Assembly: GCA_012862575.1 (NCBI GenBank)
Contig: BLSF01000055.1
Location: 189,698-253,697 of the forward strand
Origin: Parietichytrium sp. I65-24A
Lineage: Eukaryota > Sar > Bigyra > Thraustochytrida > Thraustochytriidae
Reading direction: 5' to 3'
DNA length: 64,000 nt
The translations under genes were made by a program, and so were the position numbers. Under the pieces are notes generated by a model, which saw only the letters and a program-made list of their open reading frames with translations, had not been told where the DNA came from and ran no database searches. Positions 41,362 through 51,837 of the stretch are shown one piece after another (within the stretch, counting starts at the first letter, position 1; each line of letters opens with the position of its first letter).

Positions 41362-41692
41362 CGCTTGTACGCGCGTACGTCCCTTCTATCTTGTTCTAAT
41401 GTTATGTATTATTGTACTGCTACGATGGTGATGCTGCGATGTACAAGTTCCCTCACGTTGCAGGTGTCCTCGCAGCTTTCAAGAGTGTTATGGTGGGCGA
41501 CCAGTCATTCGGGTCTTACTGCGTGTATAGCATAAAGGGTAACTGTTGCGCGATGGTTTGGTAGTGTGGAGTTGTAGTGTAGAGTAGTGTGCTCACTACC
41601 GGTACTAATAGCTAGCTAGTAGAGAGTATTATGGGTTGAACAATTAATAGAATGTTGTGTGGAAGTTGGTGAAGGTGTTCACACTTGTGGTA

Positions 41693-41760
41693 TTGGTTTT
41701 GGTTCTGGTTTTGGTTTTGGTTTTGGTTTTGGTTTTGGTTTTGGTTTTGGTTTTGGTTTT
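41693..41760. repeat. GGTTTT hexanucleotide array
   Basis: Eleven near-perfect GGTTTT units over 68 bp, one with C for T. It resembles degenerate telomere-type repeats but has only two G per unit. Confidence 0.95.
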
Positions 41761-42151
41761 GATTTCATGTTTCATCTTTCATCTTTCATGTTTTGTTTCA
41801 TCAAGGAGAACAGACTCGAAGGAATGAGATGCGAATAGAAGAGCGGGGTTTGAGCTTCGAGATGGTACTGACATGTGAGTTCTGTTTATTGGCGAGGAAG
41901 GATGCAAGTGCCAAAGTTGGAGCTGGCGTGCGGTGATCCTTGGGGGTCAAGAGCGTTCGTTGATTGACTGTGAAAATTGTGTGCGCGATGGTCAATTGGA
42001 AGCCGCGAAGGCGGGCCAGAACTCAGTGGAGATCCGGTTGCATTCGGAACTGACAGTGGAAAAGGGTATTCATTATTACTTTAGTACACATTGATTGAAA
42101 AGATCTACACTAGAACCCGACTGCGGTGTCGGGAGGGAGCGTCTGCTGCGC

Positions 42152-44569
42152 TCAGAGAATCTGACGACCAGAGAGGATATTCTTAAGAATCTTCTCCTTT
42201 TCGTCTTCATCAACCACAACAAAGTTGCGAGTGGAGCCGATGTATCCTCCGTTGTTACCTTCGCGCGGCGGCTGGCGGAGTGCGCTTCTACTTCTAAAGT
42301 TCGCGCGGCGCATTTCGGCGCCTGTGACGCTATCCTCGGACATCGCACTTGAGAGCCTGCCACGGCCATCACTCTTGGCGAATGACCCAGAATCCGAATT
42401 ATCGTCGTCCGCGAAAGTGTCCAGTAAGAGAGATGGGTTGCTCAAAAGAGGACTGAGAGCGTCGTCGAAGCTTCCGGTTCTATCTGCTCGCGCTATCCAC
42501 TTGTGCAAGAAGTCGATAGGGAACGGATGGTTCCGCAGCTTCAAAGCATGGCGAAGTCTCAAAAAGGTGAAGATCCAGTACATCAGTGACAATCCAGCGA
42601 CAATTTGCAGAAAGCTGGGCACCCATGAAAGGGAGTCATCGTTCAGCAGATAGAAAGTCTTCACCACACCATACACGGAAGCCCCGAAGAGTACACCAAC
42701 GGTCACAAGTGTAGTGATGAGCGATGTATACACGGCTCGTACATCTCCTCGGTTTAAAAGAATAGACCGCTTCTCCCCTTTGAAGAAGAAGTCAAGTTTA
42801 ATTCCTAGCTTTACTTCTTCGTCGGAGAGTTCTCCAGGACTCTTGACAATCTCGCCGGTAATCGGATCCTCCGCCGCAAAACCTTTAGAGTGAAGACCGA
42901 TCCCCGCGGACACCATCTCGATTTGCCTTTGATACACGAAGGGGTATTTGGTCTTGATTCCGAAGGAAATCAAATTGGTAACAACGGGAAAGAGGGAAAA
43001 GATGAGGCGGATAGCGAACCGTACGCTGTCCGGCTGTTCAGCGACTTGTGTTCCCACTTCGCCGTCTTCGTCACAAGCTTGATAAGAGGGCAGAAACCCA
43101 AGCGAGGAAATGACGGCAAGTGGGAGCGCTTGCGAAGGGATTGAGACGATTTTTGGAATGAATGAAGCGAACATAGTGTACTGCGCCTCTCGACGGTCGC
43201 CACTCAGGAATTCATCATAGTCAATGCAGTCACTGAGGTTTGAATCCGAGAGAAATTTTCCTCCAAACGGAATCCCGTTAATCACGGTCACGATAATTGC
43301 AAACCTCCAGTCCTGTGGCTGCACAAAGTAGTAAAGCGAGTTGCTTATTCCGTTCCACAGGTTGTAACCCAGCCAAGCCCTGTACCTGCCGAATCGATGC
43401 GCGAGAAATTTCCACATGGGCATGCCCAAGATTGCAGCGACAAAAAGCGTGCTTAGCGCGATTCCCAGAAACACCTCGTCCGTCATCCAGGACACGTCGG
43501 CTTTCCCTGGCTGAAGATAGTACTTGACATAAAATGGCAGAACAGCCGCTAAGGAGTACCACCCAATCGCATCGATGAACCAAGAGACGAGAAGAATTCT
43601 GAATCCAGGGTTCGCAAAAGACCTGATGGTCGAAGGAATAAGCGGTACAGCCCTGGATTCGAGGAAACCTTCCATACGCTCGCCGATATTCCAGGCCAGG
43701 TTGAAGCTGGTCGAGATATAATAAGACGCAAAAAAGATTCCCGTGGTGAGGAAGCTCCACTCCTTGCTCATGCCTGCTATCTCCAAGAGCGGGGGACCAA
43801 CAGCTCCAATCATGGTTCCGACCATGCCAAAGATATTTTGGGCAAAGAAAACATTTTCGCGCTCCTCGCTCGAATCAGAGAGCTCTGGAGCCAACGCATT
43901 GTATGGCACGTTACAAATCGTGTCTGCCAAGTAGAAGAAAATAAAGGTCGCTCCGTACCAGTAGGCCAAATTGGGGTTTTGTATGGAGCCTGATCCATCC
44001 AAAACGTAGGTGGTCGTGTTTGTGGTGACGTTTGTCGTGAGAATGCACTGCCCGTCGACCTCAGGCGGAAAGAAGACTCCGACACCAAGCAATAGAATTG
44101 TGGCAACGCCGTAAACTAAACAGCCGCACAAGATGTATGGAATGCGGCGCCCGAATCTCGACCGCGTCGAGTCCGATATCCAGCTCATTACTGGATCGGT
44201 AAACACATCTAGAGACCTTGCCAGTGCTGTAAAAAATGCAAGGTACGGTAGCGGCGCGCCGAGATACTCGTAGAGCAGAGTGGCGTGCACCGCGAGGAGC
44301 ATGTACAGTGCAAGCACGCTGAACTGCGGTGCCCCGTATGAAAACTTGACGCACGGCGAGACCGTGGACGTGTGGATTTGAATCTCCTCGTCGTCGTCCC
44401 GCCAGTCGTTCCGCTCCGTCACTGTCTGCTGCCTAAAAGTAAACCCCCTCTGAAACGTAGCCATTCGAAGTACGCGCTTCCGTAGCGTGCCCAGCGAAAC
44501 GTCCGCCGCGTGATCCACATCGCCTTTGCTCGCCACTACAGCATGCTGGAAAATCTTGGCCTCCACCAT
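42152..44569 (-). CDS. GPH/MFS_2-family sugar:cation symporter-like transporter
   Basis: 805 residues with 12 membrane helices. The family (glycoside-pentoside-hexuronide:cation symporters, MFS_2, with MFSD2 and SLC45 as animal relatives) carries sugars or lipids with a cation. Family marks: DVFTDPVMSWISDSTRSRFGRRIPYIL in the helix 2-3 loop (Asp-x4-D and R-x-G-R-R), VPYNALAPELS after helix 4, and DYDEFLSGDRREAQY near helix 8-9. The N-terminus (1-65) is polar; a loop of about 85 residues between helices 10 and 11 is charged; the C-terminal tail (about 700-805) is Ser-rich, acidic and likely regulatory. ATG at 44569 is the first in frame and follows TCCACC. Substrate unknown. Confidence 0.9.
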   Translation of the reverse strand: MVEAKIFQHAVVASKGDVDHAADVSLGTLRKRVLRMATFQRGFTFRQQTVTERNDWRDDDEEIQIHTSTVSPCVKFSYGAPQFSVLALYMLLAVHATLLYEYLGAPLPYLAFFTALARSLDVFTDPVMSWISDSTRSRFGRRIPYILCGCLVYGVATILLLGVGVFFPPEVDGQCILTTNVTTNTTTYVLDGSGSIQNPNLAYWYGATFIFFYLADTICNVPYNALAPELSDSSEERENVFFAQNIFGMVGTMIGAVGPPLLEIAGMSKEWSFLTTGIFFASYYISTSFNLAWNIGERMEGFLESRAVPLIPSTIRSFANPGFRILLVSWFIDAIGWYSLAAVLPFYVKYYLQPGKADVSWMTDEVFLGIALSTLFVAAILGMPMWKFLAHRFGRYRAWLGYNLWNGISNSLYYFVQPQDWRFAIIVTVINGIPFGGKFLSDSNLSDCIDYDEFLSGDRREAQYTMFASFIPKIVSIPSQALPLAVISSLGFLPSYQACDEDGEVGTQVAEQPDSVRFAIRLIFSLFPVVTNLISFGIKTKYPFVYQRQIEMVSAGIGLHSKGFAAEDPITGEIVKSPGELSDEEVKLGIKLDFFFKGEKRSILLNRGDVRAVYTSLITTLVTVGVLFGASVYGVVKTFYLLNDDSLSWVPSFLQIVAGLSLMYWIFTFLRLRHALKLRNHPFPIDFLHKWIARADRTGSFDDALSPLLSNPSLLLDTFADDDNSDSGSFAKSDGRGRLSSAMSEDSVTGAEMRRANFRSRSALRQPPREGNNGGYIGSTRNFVVVDEDEKEKILKNILSGRQIL

Positions 44570-44775
44570 CCTCCGTCAACCAAGTTCAAAAACCAGCAAA
44601 TTTCCCCAAGCTAGGGTGCTTTTCCAGCCTTGGCCTCGGCGCCAGACCCAAGTCCTGCGTGATCGCTTGACCTGCCAAACTGACCCTATAGAACAAATTT
44701 CCAGCTCAGCGTCTCTTGAGGGCGTTACCACACCCTGCGCGGGCCGACGACAGCCTCCACTCGAGCAGACGCTCA

Positions 44776-44868
44776 AACGATTCAACGATCCAACGATCCA
44801 GCAGCGAGCCAAAGAGCCAAAGAGCCAACGAATCAACGAATTAACGAATCAACGAGCCAACGAGCAGG
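44776..44868 (-). repeat. 9-bp CAACGAATC-type degenerate repeat
   Basis: About ten imperfect copies (CAACGATCC, AGAGCCAAA, CAACGAATC, CAACGAGCC), 207-299 bp upstream of the symporter start. Confidence 0.85.
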
Positions 44869-44974
44869 CCGTTCACAGCCACGACCGCGCACCCAACACG
44901 GCGTACCAAAGGCGCCCCCAAGCACCGGCAGATCTCCAAATCTATCACAGCCTCCCCCACACCTGGCAGCCCTC

Positions 44975-45013
44975 GCTCCTCCTCCTCCTCCTCCTCCTCC
45001 TCCTCCTCCTCTC
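44975..45013. repeat. CCT trinucleotide array
   Basis: About twelve CCT units. Confidence 0.92.
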
Positions 45014-45052
45014 GCGCGCGGACGGCGCTCCACCGCTGTCTTGCCCCACAGC

Positions 45053-45053
45053 T

Positions 45054-45088
<35 letters not shown>

Positions 45089-45090
45089 TG
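45053..45090. repeat. CT then GT microsatellite
   Basis: CT run of about nine units followed by five GT units. Confidence 0.92.
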
Positions 45091-46288
45091 TATATGTAAA
45101 TGTCTCTCTCTGTCTCTGTCTGTCTGTCTGTCTCTGCGTCTCTCTTTTCTTTTTTGGTGTACCTTTTTTGGCTCTTGAGTTTCTTATGTTTTTTTAAGTT
45201 GAGTGTCTTGGTAAGAAGGGGTGTGTGACTAGTGTGACTAGGATTCAATAGGGCCAGGAGTGAGGGCGTTTTAAGGGACTGCTAGTAGGTTCACTCTTTC
45301 GAGTTTACACCTTTTCTTTCCTCTTTTCCATTTTCCATCTTACTACGAACTCTATTCGATAGATAGTGTCTCGATGAGACTGAGGATAGGTATAGTGATG
45401 AGTGAGAGTACCGTACTAGGATCAGTGTAGTTGCTGACTATGAGTTACTGTGCAATAGCGCTCAGTAGCTGGAGTAGATAGGAGCTAAGTGTGTAGGTAC
45501 ACTTTTTGGTTGGCCTCTAGAAGTGAGGATTGTGGGTGCAGATAAGAGTAGTATAGTACAGAGTATTTAGTTAGTTTTGGGAGTAGCAATGGTCGAGGGT
45601 TAGCTGTTGGAGTAGGGAAGCTCTATATAATGGCTACGATGGGCGGTAGTAACCAACAATATTATTTGGTTCCGCAAAAACTCACATAGTGTAAACTATA
45701 TGGTTCGAACTACTTAAGGGTTGTGTATTGCGACGGTATATACGATTCCATAGAAGCCTAGTAAAGTCAAAGCAACCTTTAATAGTAGTCAAGAGTAGTA
45801 ATAGTACTCATTACAGCGCAGTTGTTCGAAAGTTTTTCGCTTGGTGAGACTCGGACAGTGTACGTTTTACAAATCATTTTTTAATCAATACATAAACTTC
45901 AGCTTTGGGTCGATCAATCGAAAGTTAAAACTGCTACAAGATCACCAATTAGAAATTGGAAGATATGGGCTGCAACTTCAACTAAACACCCAACACAAAA
46001 TCAAAACTTGCAATAGCACGACTCTTGAAATTCCTTCCTCATTCCCTTCGCTCCTCACAAGGCTGCACGACAAGTCGTCAAAAATCCACTCATCTTCCCC
46101 TCAGCTATTATCATTATCGCCATCCAACCCACTACTCAAGAATCGTTCGTACATCGCAAAAGACAAGGAGAGAAAGGACTGAGACTCCCGAGAGGTTGCA
46201 CGGACGGAGAAGTAGCGAGCCACTAAGAAAGTACATACGTTTGTGGGGTACGCGGTTAGGTTAGAACGCAAGAGCAGAAGCAGAATTG

Positions 46289-46340
46289 ACTGTGAAGAAT
46301 TGAAGAGTTGAAAAGTTGAGAAGAGAAAAAAGTGAGAGCG
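46289..46340 (+). repeat. Degenerate GAAGAGTT repeat in the SRPBCC leader
   Basis: Copies of GAAGAATT, GAAGAGTT, GAAAAGTT, GAGAAG in a row, ending 13 bp before the ATG. Confidence 0.7.
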
Positions 46341-46352
46341 CAAAAAGGAAAG

Positions 46353-46835
46353 ATGACGGCCGAGTCGGAGTTCAAGCTGCTGGTAAGCTACGACATGGAG
46401 GTGGATGGGCCAAAAGAAGCTGCGTTCGAGGCGTTTAAGGAGCTGGCGTGGAAGGAACTCGGGTTTCAGAGTCTGCCCGGCATGTCAGGTCTGCCCGCGG
46501 CAGGGGTGCTGAAAGAAGGCGATGATAATGGGGTTGGCGCGATTCGGCAAGTGCCATTCGGATGGCTGCCTGCAATCCAGGAGGAAATTTTGGAGGTGGA
46601 ACCGAATACGATGATCAGATACCGTGTGAAAAAGGGGCTCTGGCCGGCTCAGAAGCACGTGGGGACGGTCTTGTTTGAGGACATCGAAGAAGGAAAGTCG
46701 AAAATCACATGGAGTATTAAAACGATTCCGTACTTTGGGTGCTCGCCAATGGTGAAATTCTTCTTCTGGTTTGCTGCTACAAATGGCCTCAAGTCGGTTC
46801 GCAATCACCTGAAAAAGGGAAAGAAAAGTAACTAG
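46353..46835 (+). CDS. SRPBCC (START-like) superfamily protein
   Basis: 160 residues. The fold is a helix-grip with a hydrophobic cavity that binds lipids or small molecules. Pattern: strand 1 KLLVSYDMEVDGPKEAAFEAFKELAW (binding strand and first helix), a Gly/Asn loop, GAIRQVPFGWLPAIQEEILEVEP, YRVKKG, HVGTVLFEDIE, SKITWSIKTIPYFG, and the long C-terminal helix MVKFFFWFAATNGLKSVRNHL. This order is that of the polyketide-cyclase/dehydrase-like SRPBCC group. ATG at 46353 (AAGATGAC) is the first ATG. Ligand and role unknown. Confidence 0.85.
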   Translation: MTAESEFKLLVSYDMEVDGPKEAAFEAFKELAWKELGFQSLPGMSGLPAAGVLKEGDDNGVGAIRQVPFGWLPAIQEEILEVEPNTMIRYRVKKGLWPAQKHVGTVLFEDIEEGKSKITWSIKTIPYFGCSPMVKFFFWFAATNGLKSVRNHLKKGKKSN

Positions 46836-47154
46836 CAGTGAAGAAGGCCTTCGTCTGGTTTGCAAAGGTGTCTGGTCTACTTTGAGAAAACGCCACCGCT
46901 CTTTGCCACGCAGCCTTTCACAAATTTTGCTCTGGCATCTGATCTTTACTTTTTTCTGTTTTCGCCGGAGCATTAGTTGTTTCGCCAACGTGGCCAACTC
47001 TGTAGGAGAGCGTCATTATAAATTTAAAACAGTAAAAACCACGTGGTAAAAACCTTTTTTTTTTAATTTTAAATTCTGCGTTGAAGATGAAGACAAATCA
47101 AATCCTCTTCTTTAAAAACACCTCTTCGGTCGAGAATCGGAAGTAAATAGATCA
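46836..47154. other. Convergent 3' gap
   Basis: 319 bp between the SRPBCC and PAF1 genes, AT-rich; a T-rich run lies near 47055-47075. Confidence 0.55.
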
Positions 47155-48732
47155 CTAATTGCTGTCACTGTCCTCTTCTGAACTACTGCCCGATTCCGAG
47201 TCAGAAACCTCAGCGGAAGGTTTTGCAGACTGGGTCTTCGTCTCGGCGGTTCGCTTTGCCGCAGGCTTGTCATCTTCGTCCTCGGACGACGAAGACGAGC
47301 TCTCGTCCGAGGCGGAGGAAACGTCTGCTTCCTTGAAATTAACGGATTTCTTGGCTCCGGCAGCACCTGCAGCTGGCTTGGTTGCAAGAGCTGGCTTTTC
47401 AGGCTTATTGGGCTTCTCAGCAACCTCTTCCTCCTCGTCAAAAATAGCCATGTAGCCTTCCTCGTACTCCTTCCTCCTCTCGCGCTGATCTTGCATCTCT
47501 TGCTCAGAGTAAGGGCGGCGCTCAAGCTTGATGCGCTTACGTCTCGATGCCTTGACGTCGTATTTGTTGGTTTGGCTGCGACGCATTTCCAAGCGAGACT
47601 CCACAAAATCTGCAAAGTGGACCTTGCTATACACAACGCTGTTAGCATCTCCAGCGGAATCCAGCGCCTTCTGATCCCATACGAATGCAAATCGCTCGCA
47701 GGAGCGGAACATTTGAGTCTGATACTCGTAGTCTCGCACCCATTTAAGTTCAGTCTCTCCTTTCTCCGACTCAGCCCCCGCGGACTTTTCGACATCATCT
47801 TCCTTCCCAGCCTCCGGCTCATCAGAAGGTATCATGAACGAAATCTGGGTGTTGTCTTCGTCCTCGTGAATTTGCTCCAAAATGCCTGCGCCAAGCGTCT
47901 CGATCTGTTTCTCTGTGTACTCTGCAAAGCTGGGGCCTCTCTTGCGTTTTGGCCTGCCCTGCCCATCGCTTTTGGGGATTTGAGCGTCGTCCAGGATATT
48001 TTCATCCAAGAATTGGACTTGGAACACAGGGTTGGAGATGAGATCGAGATGAGGCAGGATGTTGAAAACTTTGACGGGTTGAAGCGAGGGGTTCGTTGGA
48101 TGCTGCGGAAGCTTCCGAGTCGCTTCGAACGAAGCTTCAATGCGGTCACTCTTCGTTTTGCGATCTGCATTTCCAGCAAGCCTGCGCTGTTCCTTCTCGA
48201 GCTCGGCAAGTCTCCTCTGATTCTCCATGTACCCAGTTTGGTAGTTGTGCGTAGAGCCAAACTGGTTATTGTCAATGTACTCGGTTTTGCGGAGCCAGTG
48301 CTTGCCGTCCCGAATCTTGGAAGACTCGTACAGGTTGCGCAGACTCATCGTGTTGCCAAAGGCGCTCATAGGCACCTGGCTTGACGATCCAGGTCTTCTG
48401 TAAAAGTCTTGCAACTCGTCATTTTCGCGGCGGATCAGCTGTCTATCTCGCTCGCTAAGTCGAACGTTCTTCTCCTCTGCGGTGGACGGGTCGATCAGGT
48501 GAATCACCGGTCCAACGCTTGGCTCAATGTGCACCCTGTACTTGTAGTGCTGCTCCAAAGAAGAGATGTGGTAATTGTACAGCTTTTCCGGATTCCAAGG
48601 AATCTTCACATACTTGGTCTCCACCGGCGGCGCTGGCAAGTCATTCCGATACCTCAAATCCACGATGAAACCGCTCGTCTTCTTGCGTTTCTCCGTCCCA
48701 CCAGCACCTTTGCTCCCCGCAGCTTTGCTCAT
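47155..48732 (-). CDS. PAF1: PAF1, RNA polymerase II-associated PAF complex subunit
   Basis: 525 residues. PAF1 helps RNA polymerase II elongation, histone H2B ubiquitination and transcript end formation. The N-terminal motif is GFIVDLRYRNDLPAPP followed by KIPWNPEKLYNYHISSLEQHYKYRVHIEPSVGP, a pattern known in PAF1 from yeast to human. The body (about 80-420) is the PAF1 domain, with a Thr-Glu-Tyr-Ile-rich central region. The C-terminus (from about 430) is disordered and rich in Glu, Lys and Ser, ending in repeated Ser-Asp-Ser-Glu, typical for the protein and probably phosphorylated by casein kinase II-like enzymes. The frame also opens at a GTG two codons earlier; the ATG at 48732 is chosen. 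Confidence 0.92.
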   Translation of the reverse strand: MSKAAGSKGAGGTEKRKKTSGFIVDLRYRNDLPAPPVETKYVKIPWNPEKLYNYHISSLEQHYKYRVHIEPSVGPVIHLIDPSTAEEKNVRLSERDRQLIRRENDELQDFYRRPGSSSQVPMSAFGNTMSLRNLYESSKIRDGKHWLRKTEYIDNNQFGSTHNYQTGYMENQRRLAELEKEQRRLAGNADRKTKSDRIEASFEATRKLPQHPTNPSLQPVKVFNILPHLDLISNPVFQVQFLDENILDDAQIPKSDGQGRPKRKRGPSFAEYTEKQIETLGAGILEQIHEDEDNTQISFMIPSDEPEAGKEDDVEKSAGAESEKGETELKWVRDYEYQTQMFRSCERFAFVWDQKALDSAGDANSVVYSKVHFADFVESRLEMRRSQTNKYDVKASRRKRIKLERRPYSEQEMQDQRERRKEYEEGYMAIFDEEEEVAEKPNKPEKPALATKPAAGAAGAKKSVNFKEADVSSASDESSSSSSEDEDDKPAAKRTAETKTQSAKPSAEVSDSESGSSSEEDSDSN

Positions 48733-48775
48733 TCTCACTTCTCACTTCTCACCTCTCAATTCTCACCTCTTTGAC
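48733..48775 (-). repeat. 7-8 bp repeat directly upstream of PAF1
   Basis: TCTCACT, TCTCACC and TCTCAAT units end at the start codon (distance 1-43 bp). Confidence 0.85.
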
Positions 48776-48907
48776 GCCCCACACCTACGCGGCTCCCTGT
48801 TCCGTTATTCTTCGCGCCACCTCTTTCCAAAACGGAAACCGTGTCACCTTCGTGAGACGCAGAGAGGATGCGCCCGGAGAGGACGTTAGCTGATCCCTGT
48901 CCCGCGT

Positions 48908-48940
48908 GCTATGTGCTATGTGCTATGTGCTATGTGCTGT
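48908..48940. repeat. TGCTATG tandem repeat
   Basis: Four copies of the 8-bp unit GTGCTATG. Confidence 0.9.
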
Positions 48941-49456
48941 TTTCTACCTGTTACCTGTTACCTGCTGCTCGCTATTATAATACTAAGGCGTAGCTTAGGC
49001 GCTGGGCGGGTGGGGGTGCGCGAGGACCCCTGCTGTGCGTGGCTTGAAACCGTCGTAGAGGGGAAGAAGGCAGGATTTGAGATCCTTGTAGCTTAACTAT
49101 GGTAAACTAGTAAGGAACAAAAGAGAGCATTAAAGAACATTCGAGCAGAACCGCAACTGCAGAGCACCAAAACACTCAAGACGCTATAGTGCATATAGCC
49201 TAATCATTAGAGATAGGTAGAGAAAACCGGGCGACATGCATGTACAAATTTTAATCTGCTTAGATGAGATTTATCATTAAAACATTAAAACGTTCGGTAG
49301 AGAGTTTGGCGATGATAATATGGAGATTTCGTGCCGCGCTTTCTCCCCTCGACCACACACAAGTTTTCCTCCTTCTACCTCTTTCCCCCCTTTTTTTTTC
49401 CACAGTTTCCCCACAGTTCCCTCACAGTCCCCACAGCAACCTCAGTACGCGGCCGC

Positions 49457-49489
49457 GCAAGGAGGAAGGAGCAAGGAGGAAGGAGCAAG
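49457..49489 (+). repeat. Purine repeat in the PRP19 leader
   Basis: Two copies of GCAAGGAGGAAGGA with partial third copy, ending about 60 bp before the PRP19 ATG. Confidence 0.85.
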
Positions 49490-49549
49490 TCCCCGCTGCG
49501 TACGCTGCTGTGCGCTCAGACGGGAGAGGGAGAAAGAGAGGAAGAAAAC

Positions 49550-49668
49550 ATGTTCTGCGCCATCTCCGGGCAGGTCCCCAAGCGGCCCGTGTTCGCCCAC
49601 AAGACGGGGCTGGTGTACGAAGAGAGACTGGTAAGTGTGGGGCGAAATTTTGCGATGTACGCCAGTGC

Positions 49669-49706
<38 letters not shown>

Positions 49707-51417
49707 GGACGGGAAGGAGGGGCGGTGGTGTTGTACACAAGTATGGTGAAACTGTAGATTTTCAGATTTTCTGACGTTCGTTAAATTGATTTGTTTGGTT
49801 GATTGTGATGGCTTTGGCTCGATACAAACAAAATGATCCGGGCGGATGCGCGTTGATTTGGATTTTTGGATTTGGGTTGGTCAATGGGGAAATGCATGTC
49901 TCGTTTATCGATGGCTCGTGAACAAATATATGAACATTTCCATGGCGGTTGCACAGATCAAGGCGGCGTTAGAAACGGAGGGAGGAAAGTGCCCTGTGAC
50001 TGGAGCAGAGTTGAATGCCGAAGAGGACCTGGCGGAGATCAAGTCCAGTCCAGTGACTGTGCCGAGGCCACCAGCTGGGACTACATTCCCATCGCTCTTG
50101 GACACGCTGCAGAATGAGTGGGACAGTATCATACTGGAGCAGGTGGCTCTGAGGCGAGAACTCGTGGAGACACGAAAGGATCTTGCTGCCGCCCTCTATG
50201 AGCGCGAAGCCGCCAGCGCGGTAATTGCTCGACTGCTCAAGGAGAACGAGGAATTGAGGAATCAGGTGGCGCACGGCGGTGGTGGTCGCGGTGCTGTGGA
50301 TCCCGTGCCTATGGATACTTTGGACGAAGAGGTCACAGATAAGATCACAGCTTTTTCCACGTCACTGCAAGCCCGCAGAATGGAGACTTCCAAATCGCGC
50401 AAACCTGGGTTAGATAATATTGTGGTGATTAGCCAAGAGACCAAGTGCACAGTGACCAAGTCCTTCTGCCCTCACAAGTCCAATCCTGCTGGGGTGACCG
50501 GTCTTGCTCTACAAGACAAGACTGTGTTGGACCAGGCTCCTGTGGACAACTATGTGGTGTCTGGCGGCGTGGACGGCGACGTGAAGATCATTGACATTGC
50601 CGCTGAGCAGATAGTGGCAACTCTGAGCAACCACAAAGGGGCAGTGAATGACGTGGCATTCTCTCGCGAGGGGCTCATAGCTTCCGCGTCGCAAGATAAA
50701 ACTGTCGTAATTAGCAGCGGTCAATGGCCCGCAACAGCTGGTAAAGGCGATGATGTGAGTTTCAGCACTAAACACACCATCAAGCTACACAGCAAGGCTG
50801 TCAATTCTTGCAAATTCCATCCTATCGCTACATTGCTGGGCACGGCTGGAGCCGACGGTGTGTTTTCCATTGTTGACGTGGAAACTGGAAGTGCAATTTA
50901 CCGGAATGAAATGAAAAGCTCAGAGGCAGGAATCACCTGCTCTGGCTTTCATCCTGACGGCCAGCTGTTCTCCGTCTGCCACGATGTCGGTACTGTAAGC
51001 TTGTTCAATATTGCCGCCGGTGGGGATGCAGTGGCGCAGTTGAGCCATGGCGCACAAGTGAATCAGATTGCGTTCTCGGAGAATGGCTACATCTTTGCGA
51101 CGGCTGGTAATGACGGGTTTGCGCGACTCTGGGACCTGCGCAAGGTCAAGCAGGTCGGCGCGCTTGCTGCTGTAAATGATGGCGCTGCTCTGTATTCTTT
51201 GGCATTTGATAACTCTGGCAACTACCTTGCCTATGGTGACGACGCCGGTGGTCTCGGAATCTCAGTCAAGCCCGATAAGAAGTCTGGGACGTGGGATACA
51301 GTTGTCAAAACTTTTGAGCACAAGAAGAGAATCACTGGAATCAAATTCGCTGCGAACGCACAAGGAGTGTGGACCGCATCGATGGACAGAAACGTTCAGC
51401 TCACTGCCTTCCAGTGA
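49550..51417 (+). CDS. PRP19: PRP19 splicing factor / E3 ubiquitin ligase (spliced, two exons)
   Basis: Exons 49550-49630 and 49957-51417, joined in frame, give 513 residues. PRP19 is the core of the NineTeen complex, which activates the spliceosome and has U-box ubiquitin-ligase activity. Residues 1-60 are the U-box: CAISGQVPKRPVFAHKTG then LVYEERL from exon 1, continued by IKAALETEGGKCPVTG from exon 2; the join reproduces the yeast/human U-box length exactly. A coiled-coil segment (about 75-140, QVALRRELVETRKDLAAAL) drives tetramer formation. WD40 repeats fill about 195-513 (HxxGA..DVAFS, ASASQDKTV, TAGNDGFARLWDLR). Without the intron the first frame stops soon after 49630, and the second frame lacks a U-box start. 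Exon 1 ATG is at 49550. Confidence 0.92.
49631..49956 (+). other. PRP19: PRP19 intron
   Basis: 326-bp intron, donor GTAAGT, acceptor CACAG. It contains a GA microsatellite (49672-49702). The splice restores the U-box. Whether the repeat affects splicing is open. Confidence 0.88.
49672..49702 (+). repeat. GA microsatellite in the PRP19 intron
   Basis: Fifteen GA units within 75 bp of the donor site. Confidence 0.95.
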
Positions 51418-51837
51418 GCTTTAGCATTCCTTCCCTCGTTCCCTCAATATGTGGGGATCCTATAGAATGATATGTTCTCAGCTAGTTATTTTTTCTATTT
51501 TCGGAGAGAATTATGCTCTTTTTCGAGTGACGTTGTCTTTTACACAACAGCCTGCAGCTGATTAACCAAGTGATAGCGGTTATTCGCTCTCTGAGGACGA
51601 GTAACGTCTTGGTACTCTGGCAATACTAGGAGGCACTCTTGGGCACAGGCGCCTTCCGCATGGTCGACAAATCTCCGATGCGAAGGAATAAAGTGGCGCA
51701 AAGCCTTGCAGAAGGATGTTGCAGGTTTGGAGGGCCAGCCGCAATCGGCAAATTGGCAGCGTGGGTCGAGCTCAATTCGTATAATAGACTTTATGCGCCG
51801 ATCGATCGAATACAACGAAACATAATTAGCGCGCCGA
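51418..51837. other. Convergent 3' gap of PRP19 and 14-3-3
   Basis: 420 bp. A minus-strand frame (51540-51815) reads protein-like (CQFADCGWPSKPATSFCKAL) but begins at TTG, lacks ATG and lies beyond the 14-3-3 stop. I do not call it. Confidence 0.5.

Larger units (their letters stand above)
41169..42151. other. Intergenic region upstream of RRP36 and downstream of the symporter gene
   Basis: Nearly 1 kb without a supported gene. It contains an AT-rich TATA-like patch (41203-41215), a GAGT array (41338-41361) and the GGTTTT array. Confidence 0.6.
44570..46352. other. 1.8-kb divergent intergenic region
   Basis: Upstream of the symporter gene and of the SRPBCC gene. It holds the 44776-44868 array, CCT and CT/GT microsatellites and an AT-rich half (45240-46200) without coding signal. 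Confidence 0.55.
48733..49549. other. Divergent promoter of PAF1 and PRP19
   Basis: 817 bp between two divergent genes, with the leader arrays of both; a TGCTATG repeat lies at 48908-48940. No supported gene. Confidence 0.55.

Noticed and set aside
47491-48384. 297-codon plus-strand open frame
   Set aside because: It is antisense to PAF1; hydrophobic and repetitive, with no domain. The PAF1 frame explains the region.
51540-51815. 91-codon minus-strand frame, CQFADCGWPSKPATSF...
   Set aside because: Protein-like but starts at TTG with no ATG, lies beyond the 14-3-3 stop and has no clear splice partner.
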